64,000 nucleotides of DNA from Lingula anatina (lineage: Eukaryota > Brachiopoda > Lingulata > Lingulida > Lingulidae), in contig NW_019773825.1 in assembly GCF_001039355.2 (NCBI RefSeq), positions 21,746-85,745 on the forward strand. The letters run 5' to 3'. This document shows positions 1 through 12,286 of the stretch, one piece after another (position 1 is the stretch's first letter; every line of letters begins with the position of its first letter). A program made the translations under genes and the position numbers. Below the pieces are notes generated by a model. It did not search any database, had not been told where the DNA came from, and saw only the letters and a program-made list of their open reading frames with translations.

Positions 1-193
1 TGACCGTGATGACATAAAACTACGTGTATGTGAAAATAATCCTCAGTTGTTTTGATACGTATTGCATCTGTTTGAATTTAATTTGATTGCCTTAGAAGTA
101 TTTGCCCACAATTATTTGACCCACTCAGGCTATAGTATATGTTTTTTTTTATTTGCTTTTGTCAAACAGTATTTTTCAAATATATTTTAACAG

Positions 194-3100
194 ATGATAT
201 TACTGAAACCAGAAAATATTGAAGGGTTTTCTCACCTGATATTGGTAGTACCAAAAGACCAGACATTGGTAAGTTAGTCATCTGCTCTTTAGATGTTCAG
301 TAAGGTTTCCTATGTGTTAGAATTTTAAATATAAAATAACCATCATATTCAAAAATCAAAAGAACAGCAAGTTTGTATTACACATGCTTTTTTCCATTCA
401 TTTTAACGTAATTAATTTAATAGATTACCAAAACAGAACTATAATTGATATGCTTCTTATTTCTTGGCTTTAACCTTATTTAAAATTACTTGCAGGCTGA
501 AATAACTGCAGAATTGTACAACCCTGAAGAAAGAAACATTGCATTCGAGCCACCGCCATTTTTCCAAAGAGTACTCAAATTGCTAAAAGGTTTTCCAAAA
601 AGCATTATGGAATCTGAACCGTTTTTGGAGTCTACGACCCCAGGAGCTGTGTTTTATAATGTCAGTCTCCCCAGTCTCTCTATGGTATGGCAGGCTTACG
701 CTGCACAACTTCTGACCATCAACTGTGAGAAGACAGAGTCAGGTAATGGATTAGTTTTAAAAATCAAACTAATTTAAAGGTAAATGTTGGTTTAAAAACC
801 TGAGATCTTTAATAGATATTAAAGTGGGGGTCAACAGTAAGGGGAAGCTGATGTGGGTCATTTTCAGGTACATGTTGCCATATTTATAGATTCTTTGGTC
901 TTTTTTTAACTGAGGAGGGAAACTTCTTTGTAAGAAGTGAAAGCTAATACTTGGGCGTGTAGGAAGCAGACTTAGCTCCCTTTTATTGCTCTCTTTTTTT
1001 TCAGCGAACAAAAAAGAAATTAAAAAAAATTCAGAATTTTTTTTGGCAGTAAAAAATATTCAGATTTTTCTTCAATTTTTATTTTGTTTTTGTAAAGAAG
1101 AAAAGAATCACAAATTTTGGGTTCGAACATTGGAACTATGATATTAATATGAAATTCAAACATAAATTGTTAATTAATGAAGTCATATTATCATATTTAC
1201 AAAAATTAATGTTTCAGAACTCCCACTTTTTCTCATAATCAAACCAATTTAAACTTCTAGGTAATTTTAGGAGTAATTTAATGATGTACAATGAACCCTG
1301 GAGCCAGGAAAGAACATATGCATTTAGCAGGTAAATAACAGAATACAGTATATGATAAAAATATATTATCTGTTTTATTCTTATAATATACATAAATGTA
1401 TAAATATGCAGCTATTTCAAGACTGATATTTTGGTCAAAAATTTAGTAACAAATATTCTTTTGTGCCGTCTTTGCTTTTCTATTTAATCTTTTGAAAAAG
1501 GAATGTATATTTTAATATGCATTTAAATGTGTAAAATTATAATATACAAGAAAAGTAGAAATGATACAAGACGTACTCATAGTTTTATAAAATAGTTGTT
1601 GGTATTCATATCACGTTACATTTTATCCTAAAGCCTTGGGCAGACAGGAAATCTCTCCTTGAAGTTGCATGCTGGGATGCCAGACGATTCCAGGGATGCT
1701 GCAGAGTTCTACATCTTGTTACACCCAGGGTGTACTTATAAAGTACAGATAGCTGTGGCTTACAAGGAATTATTTGGCCAGGTAAGTTGAATTCTAAAAC
1801 TTTTTACCAGGAAACAGCCTTTGTGTTTTAATCTTCAGCCCACTGGTTAGTCACTCTGACTAGTGAGCCCAAGAAAACTATTAGACAATTAGTCCAAATC
1901 TAAAACAAACTTTAATAGGTCCAGAGATGACATCTCTGAATAATTAAAAATTATTTCAGAATAATTGCAGAAATTTTTACTCGTTCAGTTGAATTCGTAA
2001 CTTTGAAAAGTTATCTTTTTACTAGTCTGGTACTAAATTTAGTAGTCAGTTGCTTTAGGTTGGCCAGTGGCAAACATCCCAGGTGCATAGGGATATACAA
2101 TATTATAATTGACTTTTTGGTGTTTGACTACAACAACTACAGTTTAAAAAGGAATGGAATCTCTTTTATGTAATAATTGTATATCATAAATCTATATTTC
2201 CATTTATGTCACAGAAGATTTGTTTTTGATCTCTTCCTTTGTTCACCAATACATAAATGACAATTGATTTTTTCTGACTTTCACCCTGAATTGATCATAT
2301 CGGTATATTATTGCACAATAACATTGTTCCTGACTAAACATGTTATTCTGAATTTCTTTTTTAAAGTAGTCATTCTTAGTGGATATTCAGAATAAAGAAC
2401 ACTCATTACAGCTGCAATATAAATTGCATGCACTTTGTTAACTGAAAAGTGATTTCTTCAATAACAGATAACATTTAGAAGAAAATGTGACTGCTGAACA
2501 GTCATGTTATATTTTAGTCAGGTATGAATTGCATAGCCCGTCGTTGAAATTAAGTGACATCTATAACTTTGACTAATACATTTTTGATAAATATCAGTAT
2601 TGAGCAAACAATTATACAATTGCACAGTGTCGTTTGTAATATTAATAGCCAAGTAAATCATTGCAGTAGACACATATTTTTGCTCTTTTTATGTGCCAAG
2701 ACCACTATGTTCTCCTCAAATTTAAGTAGCAAGGCCTTTCTCCTCCTCAAAGAAGTCTCTTCAAGCCAATTGCATGTAGACCAAAAAAATAATTGTCAGC
2801 AATTTGTTACTTGTAATCTGAGCCTTACTGTAAAGAGAACAGTATCGTGGTACATGGAAACAACATTATTGAACTCTCCAGGTCATTCATCTAACTTGCC
2901 TCACTATTGTCATACTGTTTGATTTTCAGATTAACCCTGTAGTAACATTGAAGGAATTTGCATTGGGGTTTAAATCCTAAAGATAAATTTAAAATACCAC
3001 TTCATGATAATCCCCTAGGATAAAATTCTTCAGTTGTGTATATAGTACAGCATGGTCCTCAATGGCTGTCTTTGATTCAATTTTTCGAAAGACATATGTA

Positions 3101-6100
3101 AAAAAATCTAGTTTTGCATTGACTCCTCATTATCTAGTGTGTCTATCTCACTTTGTAAATCCAAAAGAGTTTCCAAAAATTGCTTTTTGACTGGACCTTT
3201 TTTGTTGGTCATAACTGATGAGCTGTCTTTTGTTTTTTTACTGTCAGATGTTGCTGGTCTCACTTTGAAGGTAATTCCTGATTGGTCTGATCTGTTCGAA
3301 GAAATACTTCCTGCCGAACTTGGTCTTCTTCGCGTTTTGCCAGCAGACACACCATCTTTGTCCTTTGATAATGTTTTGTTGATGATTGCACTTTCTATAT
3401 AAGCATGCAGCTCAGCATTTCTCTTTTTAAACCCTTCAGATTCTTCTTTGAATTGACATTTTTTCGAGGCAAATTTTTCATATTTGAAAAGTCCTCTCTT
3501 TGCAGTGTTATGTACAATATCATGACTGCTAAGTAAGTTTTGAAATGCCTTTTCCACTGCTGCATTATTGCAAGTGTCTACAGCATGGGTTGGCTCGGTT
3601 ACTGTAGAAATTTGTCTTGAAATGGCACTGGAAATGCCAGATTTGCCACTGCCCTGTCGTAGAGTGTGATCGCTGTGTCCACCAATGCTAAAGCTTGTAC
3701 TTACAGTACCCACACTTTGCGGTCTTGAATTGCTGCTGCCTTGGTGAAAATATTTCAACCCAGGAGAAGTACCTGCACGTTTTCCACTATCTCCTCTACG
3801 TCTGCTGGCAGGATGAGCGCTGAGAACTCTTCTGGGTGATTTTCTGTGCGACATCCGACAGTCGTCAATAGAGGTCACGTGAAGAAGAGAGTTTGAATGA
3901 GACCTCATACTTTTTTGAGTTTTTGTTTTAACCTCTATCTCGGAGTCACTTGAGGAAACGTCCTCTGCTGGAAAACCACTGTCTGGCCTCTGCAACCTGA
4001 TGTCGTACTCAATCTCATTTTTGGTGGGAGATCTTTTTCTCTTGAAGCCATTTTCTACACTCTGCCTCATATCTGTGTAATGAAGAGACACATCAGCAAG
4101 TCTGTTTTTTAAGGCCTCCAGCTGTTTGTTCGACCCAAGTCGCTTTGGCCAGGTAGAGCTTTTAAACCTGGTAACGGAGCTAGTGGGGACAAAAGTTGAA
4201 GCTTGGCTGGCATTTGTAGGGCAAGGAGTGGGAGGGGGGATATCCTTGAGAAACACAAGCTTCTCTTGCTTGGCTTGACAGTTGTGGCAGTGTAGTCTCT
4301 TTGGATGCAGGGGAGATTCCACGTCCTGTCTCCAGGTGTCGATTTCCAAGACTCTAGCAGCACTCAAGCGACCTGCGTTATATTCCGGGGCACAGGTTTC
4401 CAGCAATTTACTCCTGTAAGTTTCCTCTTTCTGTACAATGTTGCTGTGAAATTTGACGTTTTTCTCCTTGGCGATTCCTCTCATTGGAGTTAGAGCGTCG
4501 TAACGGTTTGTTTTTATGGCCACCAGTTCCTTCGAAGTCTGAGGTCTTGAGGAAATCATACTTCTTATGTCTGTGTCATCCCTGTAATGAAGAAAAACAT
4601 GATTATTTTGATATTTTACAGTAAAAATTTAATAAGTGTCATAAGATGATTTGTTGCTTATTTAGAATATGTTTAGTTGAGAAAAAGAATATTGTTGCCC
4701 CACCTGAGGTTAGTTTTTTTTATGACAAATTTGATGAAATTAAAGAAATGATAGATAAAACAGTATGCTATCAATTGTAATAGTTATAGATTTGACTCAA
4801 CATTTTGATCTCTTTGAAATATGAAAAGAAACAGGTTAACTTTATATTGGCTGGATTAAAAGTTATCCTAACATATGTAAGAGCATACTGGTCTTGTTAG
4901 TTGTTTTGACGTAACAAAAGCACACACTTTATTTGCAATAGTAATATTGGTTTGTTGTGACAACAATATTTGATAAACATGAACTTTATTTATTGAGTTT
5001 ATCATTTATCTTGTAGACTGTTTACCGACAGGTTGTGGTCTTTTCAAACTGGCGTGTTTTAAGTCATTCATAGTTACATAAAATATATCTCGTTTTGAAA
5101 AAGAATGGAAAATCATGTCATCTTACATGAGATATTATCTAACCAGCATATGGAGATAAAATTACCTAGTAGTCACAGAAGATTTCAGGGGTGCTACCAG
5201 TTTTGTACGTATGCTTACATTAAACTCCACCTTTTTCTTTTCTTTGCACGGCATACATGTATGACAGCCTGTTTCATTTTGTTTTGCCTCACACTAAAAT
5301 TTTTGTATCCATATATACACAGTAGTTATATGAGTTCAGGCAAAATTCATGCATTAAAAACATTTTTGTTGAGTAATTAGACAGATGAAGGGAAATATGG
5401 CATGGTTTGTGTTTTTTTCCTCAGCCATTTGGTTTCAGTAGGGGATTAAGTAGCTTTAACACTTTCAATTATGCATTATTTTCATAGCTAGAGAACACTT
5501 CACTTACTCCAGTTACAAAAATGAATCAATGAAAGATACTCACATTTAACTGGTATTGTCCAAAAAACTCACTGTGATTTTAAGGTTGAAAAACCCTGGC
5601 TGGTGATCTGACATTCTTACATTTTCTGTTGTAAAGATACCAAGAGTCAAATCTGTAGAAAAATGACACCCAACAAAACTTTGTGCTTCATCTCTGTGCC
5701 TATCGACCCAGAGGAGTAGCTAAGGAAAACACCTTGAGAGTGGGTTTTCTAAGATCAATCAATCCATATCATTGCATTGTCCAGTCTATTTGTAGTGAAA
5801 ATACAACTGAATAGTGCAGTCAATTTGTAAAGTGTAAATACCCCCCATTACATGCATTAAGCATTTGTGTGCAACTGTTTATGGTTGGCCAACTGTGTGT
5901 CTGTGTTTGCCCAGATCAGTTTGATTTCCACAAGGAGTAAAGGTTTTTAATAATAAATTCAATGGTGGTTAGTAATCACTGGAAATAAGGTAGATTGACA
6001 TTGCTGTGTCAAGAGTTCCTCATTTTTTTCACCTCTGTTTTCTCTTCTAGTTTGACTTGGGTTACCTTTAAACGTCATTTCCATGGAATGAAGGGATTAT

Positions 6101-9100
6101 ATTAACACAGCATTTCATTAGTCTCATTGATGCTGGCTGTACATGCAATATTATTCAAGCTGTTTTTTTTTCTCCTTTTTAGCATCTGTTTGTTGTATCT
6201 AACCATTTGGCTTAAATTACCTTTAAGTAATCAGTGCTATATGGTACCCAGGGAGTAAAATTAATGCAGTATTTTGTTAGCCTCAGCTGATGCTGGTTGT
6301 ACATTCAATATTATAAAAGCCGTAACTGAAGACAAAATCAAACAAATCTCTGCTGCCTGGATAATGCATTTTCACGTCAGTGAACAGAAAAGTGGCTACC
6401 ACAGACAAGTGCAAATACAAAATGCCTACTACTGAGCAAATATGGTGGTTTCAAATGAAAACAAATTATCGGATTCAGTTTTGTTGTTAAATATAAGTGG
6501 TTGGCAACTCACATGCTGCGCACATCGTAGACACAAGCTCAAATCAGCTCTCTCTCCTTCCTGCCTGGGATGTCTGTTGGTCTAACTAACACTGAATTTA
6601 TTTTGCACTGACGCTTATCGCAATGTCAATACAGTGTCTTCACAAGCGACCTACGAGTTTCAGATATAGTGTATCATTCTATCATTGATCGTATTGTAAA
6701 CATTAATTATAAGGCCTGTTTGATTAGTAACTGACTGCTGACAGTCATATTTGCTTTTTTTTAAAACAAACTCAATAGCTGTATTGTTGTGCTGTCTATA
6801 TTGTTGGTGACAATATGGATTTTAGAATTGAATGAAGTTTAAATGGAACTTTTTATACAATGTTTATGATCGAGTAATTTGGCAATTTTGAATTCAGATT
6901 TTTATTGATAGTGCTACTGATTATAAGCAATTTGCAATTGGTTAGTTGAACACATTGCTATTTCTGTAAACAAAGAAAATACATCTCTTTGGAAAAATTT
7001 GTTTGCATTGTTGTTTGGGTATAGATATTCCCTGTGTAATAACTAATAAAATCTATTTTGTAAGCCAGTACACTTCCTTGGACAGTCTGTCAAAAAGATA
7101 ACTAATTAGCAGTGATTATATGAGAAGGTGCTCCACAGGACATTTTCAGTTTGCTGGGTAATGTTGATATCTTACCTGTAACATCAACGTTTATTCCTTT
7201 CAGCCTAGTGTATCAAATATCCAATTTTAAAACAAGTTCTTTTATTTTCAGTATGTGCGTTTCTATGCCCTGCTCCTCCCATCATACATTGTGGCAAATA
7301 TTTTGATGGCCTTGCTATATCAACTCAAGTGCCTTGGTAAACCAGGTAGAAATTTTGTGTTTTTCCTAATAATTCATTTTGATTTTTTAAATTCATCATA
7401 AATTTCCTGCATTAAGTTTTATATTATATAGACACTTATTTTATCATTCTTTGCCAGTTAATAACCAATTGTAGTTTACCTGCCTGGCTGTATTATTAGA
7501 TCCTTGGATATTTAAACAGGACATTTAAGCTAAAAAAAACCTATTCTACAAAATTAGGAGTTAAATGATAATTTAAGTTACAGTCAAATTGACAGGTAAT
7601 CGGCGCCTACTGTAATTTCCAAATCTGCAAATAATCTCTTAATTTCTATCTAATCTCTAAATTTCACAAGGAATTTACCTTAAGTTGTATATTCACAGCA
7701 TGTTGCCCCTGGATGAAGTGACACCTTGGTCAATGATATTTCAGCACTTCTGCCTCAGTAAATAGCTGTGGGATATTGACCAGCCAGTTGCTTGCATTAT
7801 AAAGCAATAGGGTGTTCCAAAAGTTTGCACAAATTGGCAAAATGTATATTTTAATGAAATAAATTGAACCACCTTTTATTTAATTGAGAAATTAACAAAT
7901 AACACCATTTGTGATACACAGTTTGTACTTTGCAAGATTTATATTAAAATTATTTTTAGTAAGTTATACTTAGTGATATCTGGTAAGTGTTCATAGTTTA
8001 TGGGCACCTTGTATTAAGTGGCCAGTGCAAGTGATACAAAGAATTCCTAATGAACACACCTGTGAATTATTGATAGCAATTGATGAAATTTGCAAACAAA
8101 ATCAGCCTTGGTGAAAGTGCCATGCTCTTTATTAGAAAAGGATCTACTGATAGCACTTATTCAGGGCTTTGTAAGAATGATGAGATGATGTATATTGCTC
8201 AAGCCATTTGATGAATATTTCTGTTTTATTAATTCCTAATTTTTTAAAAATTTATTTCATCCTGCTCTGACAGTTTGTTCAAGTTTCATACTTTTGTATC
8301 GAGAAGCCCAAAAATGCACATAATTTTTTCCTTTTTTGGGAGGTCCACCAATTAATATATCCATTGAAAGTATTTTTTCAATATATTTTTAGATGGAGAT
8401 TGTCCTACATTCCTGTATGCATTGGGAACATATGGACAGTCATGGAGAGTAGTGCTTATAGCAGGCATACTGGCCAGAATAGCTAGGTTGTTTGCCGATT
8501 TATTTTAATTATTTATTAAGATTTTTGGAATAATTGATATTTTATTTATTAAATTTTTTTTAATTGAAGAATGAATTAATTTCACAGGGACACGAAATTT
8601 GTTGCTCTCTACAGAGTAAACTTTTTAAAAATAAGGTATAATAATTAAAGTAGTACTATACTACAAGTTGGAATAAAAAAAATTGCTAGTATGACTTTCT
8701 TAACTTGAAAAAAAATGTAAAACACAGTTTAAAATCTTGTATTACTGTTCCTTATATGAAGCCTAAAACCATTTGATAAATATCTCAAAACGGTCAGGAT
8801 TATAGAAACTAATGTCACTTGATGTAAAGAATAATACAGACAATTCTATGGTAACAGCCTAAAGTGCAGTTTTAATGTCTATTTAAAAACATTACAGAAT
8901 TACATCAGTGTATGAGCAGCTGGTCGGCCTGGGTATTCCTGACAATGACCATAGATCTCTTGACCAGAAGGACATCTCCTGGCACACTCTCCATGGACCT
9001 GTCCTGTATCTTCTCGCGACGGCCATTGTGGTGGTCAATGTCTGGGTCATCACAGCCACCATTGCTGTCATAAGCAGGATAACAGAACTCGTGCTTAGGT

Positions 9101-11450
9101 GGGCATATATATAGTTATTTTATTGTTCACATTACTGTTACTACTACAACTAATAATAATAATAATCACATAAATTTTTAAATGGCAATGTCGGCAACTC
9201 CTCAAGTTACCAAGGAGAAATCACATTCACCGAATTTGGCAGAATGGCGTCCCAGCCCTCTGTAAAGCTCAGAATTTTGGAAGGGAGATCTCTATTAAAA
9301 CTGGGTCCTTTATTCACACAGGGCTTTGATTTTTTTTTTTTTTTTTTTTTTTTTGGGGGGGGGGTGTTACAAAACATCCAAAGCTTATCTCTATGTCAGA
9401 CTGATGTTTTGACATTACTATCCTGTCACAAGGGGGTTATTATCAAAGAAGGGGGGTTATTTTTAAACTGGGGCTTCTATTTGTGATTTTTAAGGATATG
9501 GGGGGGGGGGGGGGCTTTATTAAAGCAAGAGTCATTTCATTATTAAATATGGTAAAATGTTTTGAATTGACATTCCCACAGCAAAACATTTTGCGTCCAT
9601 AAAATTGTTTCATTTTACAGGATTTTTAGACCAGTTATATATTTGAGCTTCCTCAAGTACCCAGCACTGTTGGGTGCTGCCTATGCCGCTTACTTCCACT
9701 GTGGTGCTTTGGGTCTTCAGATACTGTATATGATTGCTCTTATTAAGGTAAATTATTTATACATGAAACATTTTAGATTGATAAATTATTAATAAAATAA
9801 TAATGAAGAGTAATGAAAGTGCTGTTAAATTGTTTAGTATTTCAATATTATTTATTGATAAGTAAAAACCTATTTAGTATGTAATGAAACAAGGAGAAAC
9901 CAATGTCAGAAAATGGATATTATGGCAGAATGTTCGATTAAATAATAATAATAACAATTATGGTATTAGAAGAACTCATCTGCTGTGTGCACATCCATTT
10001 TCATATTTGGATAACAGAAAATTGCTTTTAAATTCCTGAAGTGCTTTAGAACCGTTTTAAATTTTCTCAGGTGCTTTACTATTCCATTGAGAGCCGCGTG
10101 TCAGATGATCGAGAAGGTGCCACAAGACAATACAATCTCCATTTTAGTCTTCTGCTAGTCTGGATGGTTCTTTATATTTTAAATTCTCCAGCATTTATAG
10201 TTTGGGTAAAAAATTTGCCGTGAGTACATTTCACAATCAAGTTAAATGAATGTTATACTGTGTTACCATTTGAACTAATCAACAAGCAATGAAAATGTGT
10301 CAAACTATTAGATTAAAGGGATAATAACTCTTTGTATAAGATCTATATTTCACAATAAAAACATTGTGAATAACTCATAGAAATATAATATATTCTGTTT
10401 TACCACAAAAACGGCAGTTATAGCTATTTTTCCTGATATCTGAGCTTGTCTTTAGATCACGTGACCTCCAATGATGGCTATACTCTGTTAAAATCTCTTA
10501 AGAGATTTTAACAAAAAACCAAACTTTTTAGAAAAAAACCAGGGACTAACTTTCAATGTAAAAATGGATTCATTAGCCATTGATAAGTATGGGAAAATTG
10601 TTGTTTACTCCAGGAAAATTCATTTTTTGGCCGAAACGAAGAGTTATTATCCCTTTAAATTTGCTCAGAGATCATTATTGCAAAGAGTTACAACCAAATA
10701 TAATTTTGAAAAAGTGCCATAAGTTTAATTGATTTGATAAAATTGGTACCAAAGTAGACTTAAATTCGACAGTTTGCCATAAGTAATCTCATCTTACCCT
10801 TACTATCTACCTCAGATATACCAACAAGTTGATGCATGATCCTTCTAGTCTCACAGCACTTGCTGCTACTGGGGTGATGTTTATGATAGATTTAGGGAAT
10901 CACACTTCTTTGAATAGGTAAGGGTTTTTCTTCCAGATTGTTAAATTGTGCCAAAACAGAAATTTCTTTCCTTTCTGAAAAATTTTGTCTTATCAGCTGG
11001 GCTCAGTCAAGTGTGAATTTTTTTACAATCACATTAGAAGCTGGATAAATTTTAAAATTCTAAAATTTCATGACAGTCACTACATTAGTAATTTTAAAAA
11101 ATGGACAAAAAAAGTTTACATTACCAAAGCCAAATTAGACTACACTTAGCATAAGGCTAAATGCATAATTCAAATTAGGCTAAATTGAGTCAAGATTGGC
11201 CTGTGGGAGTGACCGTCATGCCATTCTGAAACAAGGCTCAGACCATATATTACTTTTTTCCCATTTTAGGTCCATATACAAGTGGGTTTCCTCTGTGATG
11301 CACTTGCTTACGGTGATCATGCTAATGTATGCTGTGGAGTCCATCTATAGAATTCCATACTTCATTGTGATAATGCTAGGATTGCTGGGACTGGCTCAGG
11401 TGGTTCAACAGGGAGTACTGCCAGTTCAACATAAACAGAAGGCAGACTGA
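194..11450 (+). CDS. PGAP1: PGAP1 GPI inositol-deacylase, C-terminal half
   Basis: PGAP1 is an ER membrane lipase-fold enzyme that removes the acyl chain from the inositol of GPI anchors. Only the C-terminal half is here; the catalytic lipase part would lie left of the window. Exons: 194-268, 496-742, 1261-1330, 1634-1781, 7252-7345, 8393-8486, 8898-9098, 9621-9747, 10071-10219, 10816-10917, 11270-11450. All have AG/GT borders, all phases agree, and the sum is 1488 nt (495 residues plus TGA). The first exons encode a soluble lumenal part (motifs NEPWSQE, LSLKLHAG, LLHPGCTY). From 7252 on, nearly every exon contains hydrophobic spans typical of the multi-pass C-terminus of this family. The protein ends KQKAD, a KxKxx retrieval signature. 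The exon at 1261-1330 was chosen because it restores phase. The family call rests on remembered similarity, and no search was run. Confidence 0.8.
1782..3107. other. PGAP1 intron, left part, no gene seen
   Basis: AT-rich intron between the PGAP1 exons at 1634-1781 and 7252-7345. An open frame at 2554-2922 has AT-rich, non-protein-like composition and no splice context, so I treat it as chance. The short segment just left of 3108 would hold the 3'UTR of the antisense nested gene. No clear AATAAA on the minus strand is seen there. Confidence 0.6.
3108..4581 (-). CDS. Nested antisense gene, function unknown, terminal exon
   Basis: A 483-residue reading frame runs on the minus strand (ATG at 4557-4559, TAG at 3108-3110) inside the large PGAP1 intron. 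I do not recognise the family. The protein is hydrophilic and rich in Ser, Lys and Arg. It has an N-terminal basic segment, one CxxC pair (CHNC, about residue 90), long low-complexity stretches (SPRR, RRRPSS) and an acidic, probably helical C-terminus. No signal peptide or membrane span is visible. Upstream of the ATG the frame stays open to a good acceptor (pyrimidine run plus TTACAG) ending at 4582, so the frame is either the last exon of a spliced gene or its only coding exon behind a 5'UTR exon. Codon use and lack of stops over 1.45 kb make it clearly coding. The disordered, basic character would fit a cytoskeletal or ciliary protein, but that is only a guess. Confidence 0.75.
4582..7251. 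other. PGAP1 intron, right part, mostly featureless
   Basis: AT-rich intronic DNA upstream of the nested antisense gene. The only structured spot is near 6513-6590, where the minus strand has a donor-like GTGAGT (complement of 6507-6512) after a modestly GC-richer segment. This could be a 5'UTR first exon of the nested gene. It cannot be a coding exon joined directly to the 4581 acceptor from its ATG, because the phases do not match. Confidence 0.4.
6513..6590 (-). other. Possible first (5'UTR) exon of the nested antisense gene
   Basis: On the minus strand a segment ends in GCAGCAT followed by GTGAGT, a near-consensus donor, about 1.9 kb upstream of the acceptor at 4582. The right boundary (start of transcription) is not visible and is approximate. 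Support is only the splice-site match and slightly higher GC. Confidence 0.25.
7252..7345 (+). CDS. PGAP1: PGAP1 exon with first visible membrane span
   Basis: The exon begins in phase 0 after TTTTCAG and ends CCAG before GTAGAA. It encodes a hydrophobic helix (FYALLLPSYIVANILMALLY) and marks the switch from lumenal domain to membrane region. Preceding exons end with FGQ at 1781. Confidence 0.75.
7346..8392. repeat. PGAP1 intron with possible small mariner-like remnant
   Basis: From about 7808 (AGGGTGTTCCAAAAGT) to about 8013 (GGGCACCTTGTA) lies a segment of some 200 bp whose ends are imperfect inverted repeats, with TA on both sides. The ends agree at only about two thirds of positions, so this is weak. 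The rest of the intron shows nothing further. Confidence 0.25.
9190..9545. repeat. Homopolymer-rich repeat debris in PGAP1 intron
   Basis: The segment contains a run of 25 T (9330-9354) directly followed by 10 G (9355-9364), then a GGGGGG patch near 9450 and a run of 15 G (9500-9514). Phrases such as CTTTATT recur with G runs, as in a decayed repeat. No coding value. Confidence 0.55.
10313..10658. mobile_element. piggyBac-type MITE with TTAA target duplication
   Basis: The body is 10317-10654 (338 bp). Its ends are perfect inverted repeats AGGGATAATAACTCTT and AAGAGTTATTATCCCT. Both are flanked by TTAA (10313-10316 and 10655-10658), the target duplication typical of piggyBac-like transposons. 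No transposase frame is present, so it is non-autonomous. The middle holds a perfect 26-bp palindrome at 10487-10512 (half-site GTTAAAATCTCTT) and an E-box palindrome TCACGTGA near 10457. It sits in the PGAP1 intron between the exons at 10071 and 10816. Confidence 0.85.
11270..11450 (+). CDS. PGAP1: PGAP1 last exon, two membrane spans and ER tail
   Basis: The exon starts after CCATTTTAG in phase 2 and reads through two hydrophobic segments (SSVMHLLTVIMLMYAV and IPYFIVIMLGLLGLAQVV) to the TGA at 11448-11450. The last five residues KQKAD match KxKxx, a COPI-dependent ER-retrieval pattern for cytosolic tails, which suits an ER-resident enzyme. Confidence 0.75.
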
Positions 11451-11957
11451 TGAACAGGACTTTCACGTTTAATTAGCTCCAAGATCAAGTAGCAAACTTC
11501 CATAAATCATTATATATTTGTTAATTTTTATTCATAATCATATGGTGTGCTACAAATCATGTTTAGTTTTCTGTTGGCTTATCAAAACAAAAGCATTGTA
11601 ACAGTTAAAGAAATTAAGTAGTACATGTTGTAATCAGATATTGTCTCCATCAGCAATTTAAATTTTGGACACATTGATATTAAATTAATTTGGACCATGG
11701 AATTTGAATTATAATGTAGTATAATATTAATAATATCTAAAAAATAGTTTAAACATGATTTTGATATTTTCTTATAACCATCTTTTTGTCATATCTGAGC
11801 ACCAGCTTCTATGTTCAGTACAGAATAATTGTTTGCCAGAGAATATGAGACAATTGTGACCATTATATTTCCTCTAGTACAATTCAGTGACCACATTTTG
11901 TACTGGTTCAAGATAAAATTCATTGAAATACATTTTATACAAAGAAAACTGCTGCTG
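11451..11957. other. Convergent 3'UTR region, PGAP1 and caspase gene
   Basis: About 0.5 kb separates the two stop codons (11450 plus strand, 11958 minus strand). On the minus strand an AATAAA (TTTATT on plus, near 11526) lies about 0.43 kb past the caspase stop. An AATAAA on the plus strand occurs only near 11974, inside the caspase terminal exon, so the two 3'UTRs may overlap in antisense. Confidence 0.55.
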
Positions 11958-12286
11958 TCACTGGTTTTTGTGAAAATAAACGTCCTTGAGCAAGCTAGAT
12001 GAAATGTAAGGAGTAAGGTCACACATATCGTACAGGTAGCCGTGTTCTCCTTCTTCCCACAACCTCAAGTATGTCAGAACATCCTTCTCAACTCTACCAC
12101 AAACCTGTGTCAACATAGACTGAAGGTCAGCTTCACGTCCAGCTTCACTCAATACTTTGCACAGGTGATGAACAAAACAAGATAATTGTTTCTTCTGATC
12201 TTTTTGGAGTTTATTTTCTGTAGTGCTGCCCTCTACAAAGCAGTAGTCCTCATTGCTTGCTCCTTCCCATGACCAAGACCAGTCAC
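11958..12286 (-). CDS. Caspase small-subunit (p10) exon
   Basis: The exon begins after TTTTCAG at 12287 with a split codon (two bases, GT), so the missing upstream exon must end with one base. It encodes DWSWSWEG, then CFVHHLCKVLSEAG, which matches the GSWFxQxLCxxL helix of the family, then QSMLTQVCGRVEKDV, ending FHKNQ and TGA at 11958-11960. The Trp-rich start corresponds to the substrate-groove loop of active caspases. Confidence 0.7.

Noticed and set aside
2554-2922. 122-codon open frame on the plus strand in the PGAP1 intron
   Set aside because: Low-complexity AT-driven residues, no splice signals, no recognisable domain.
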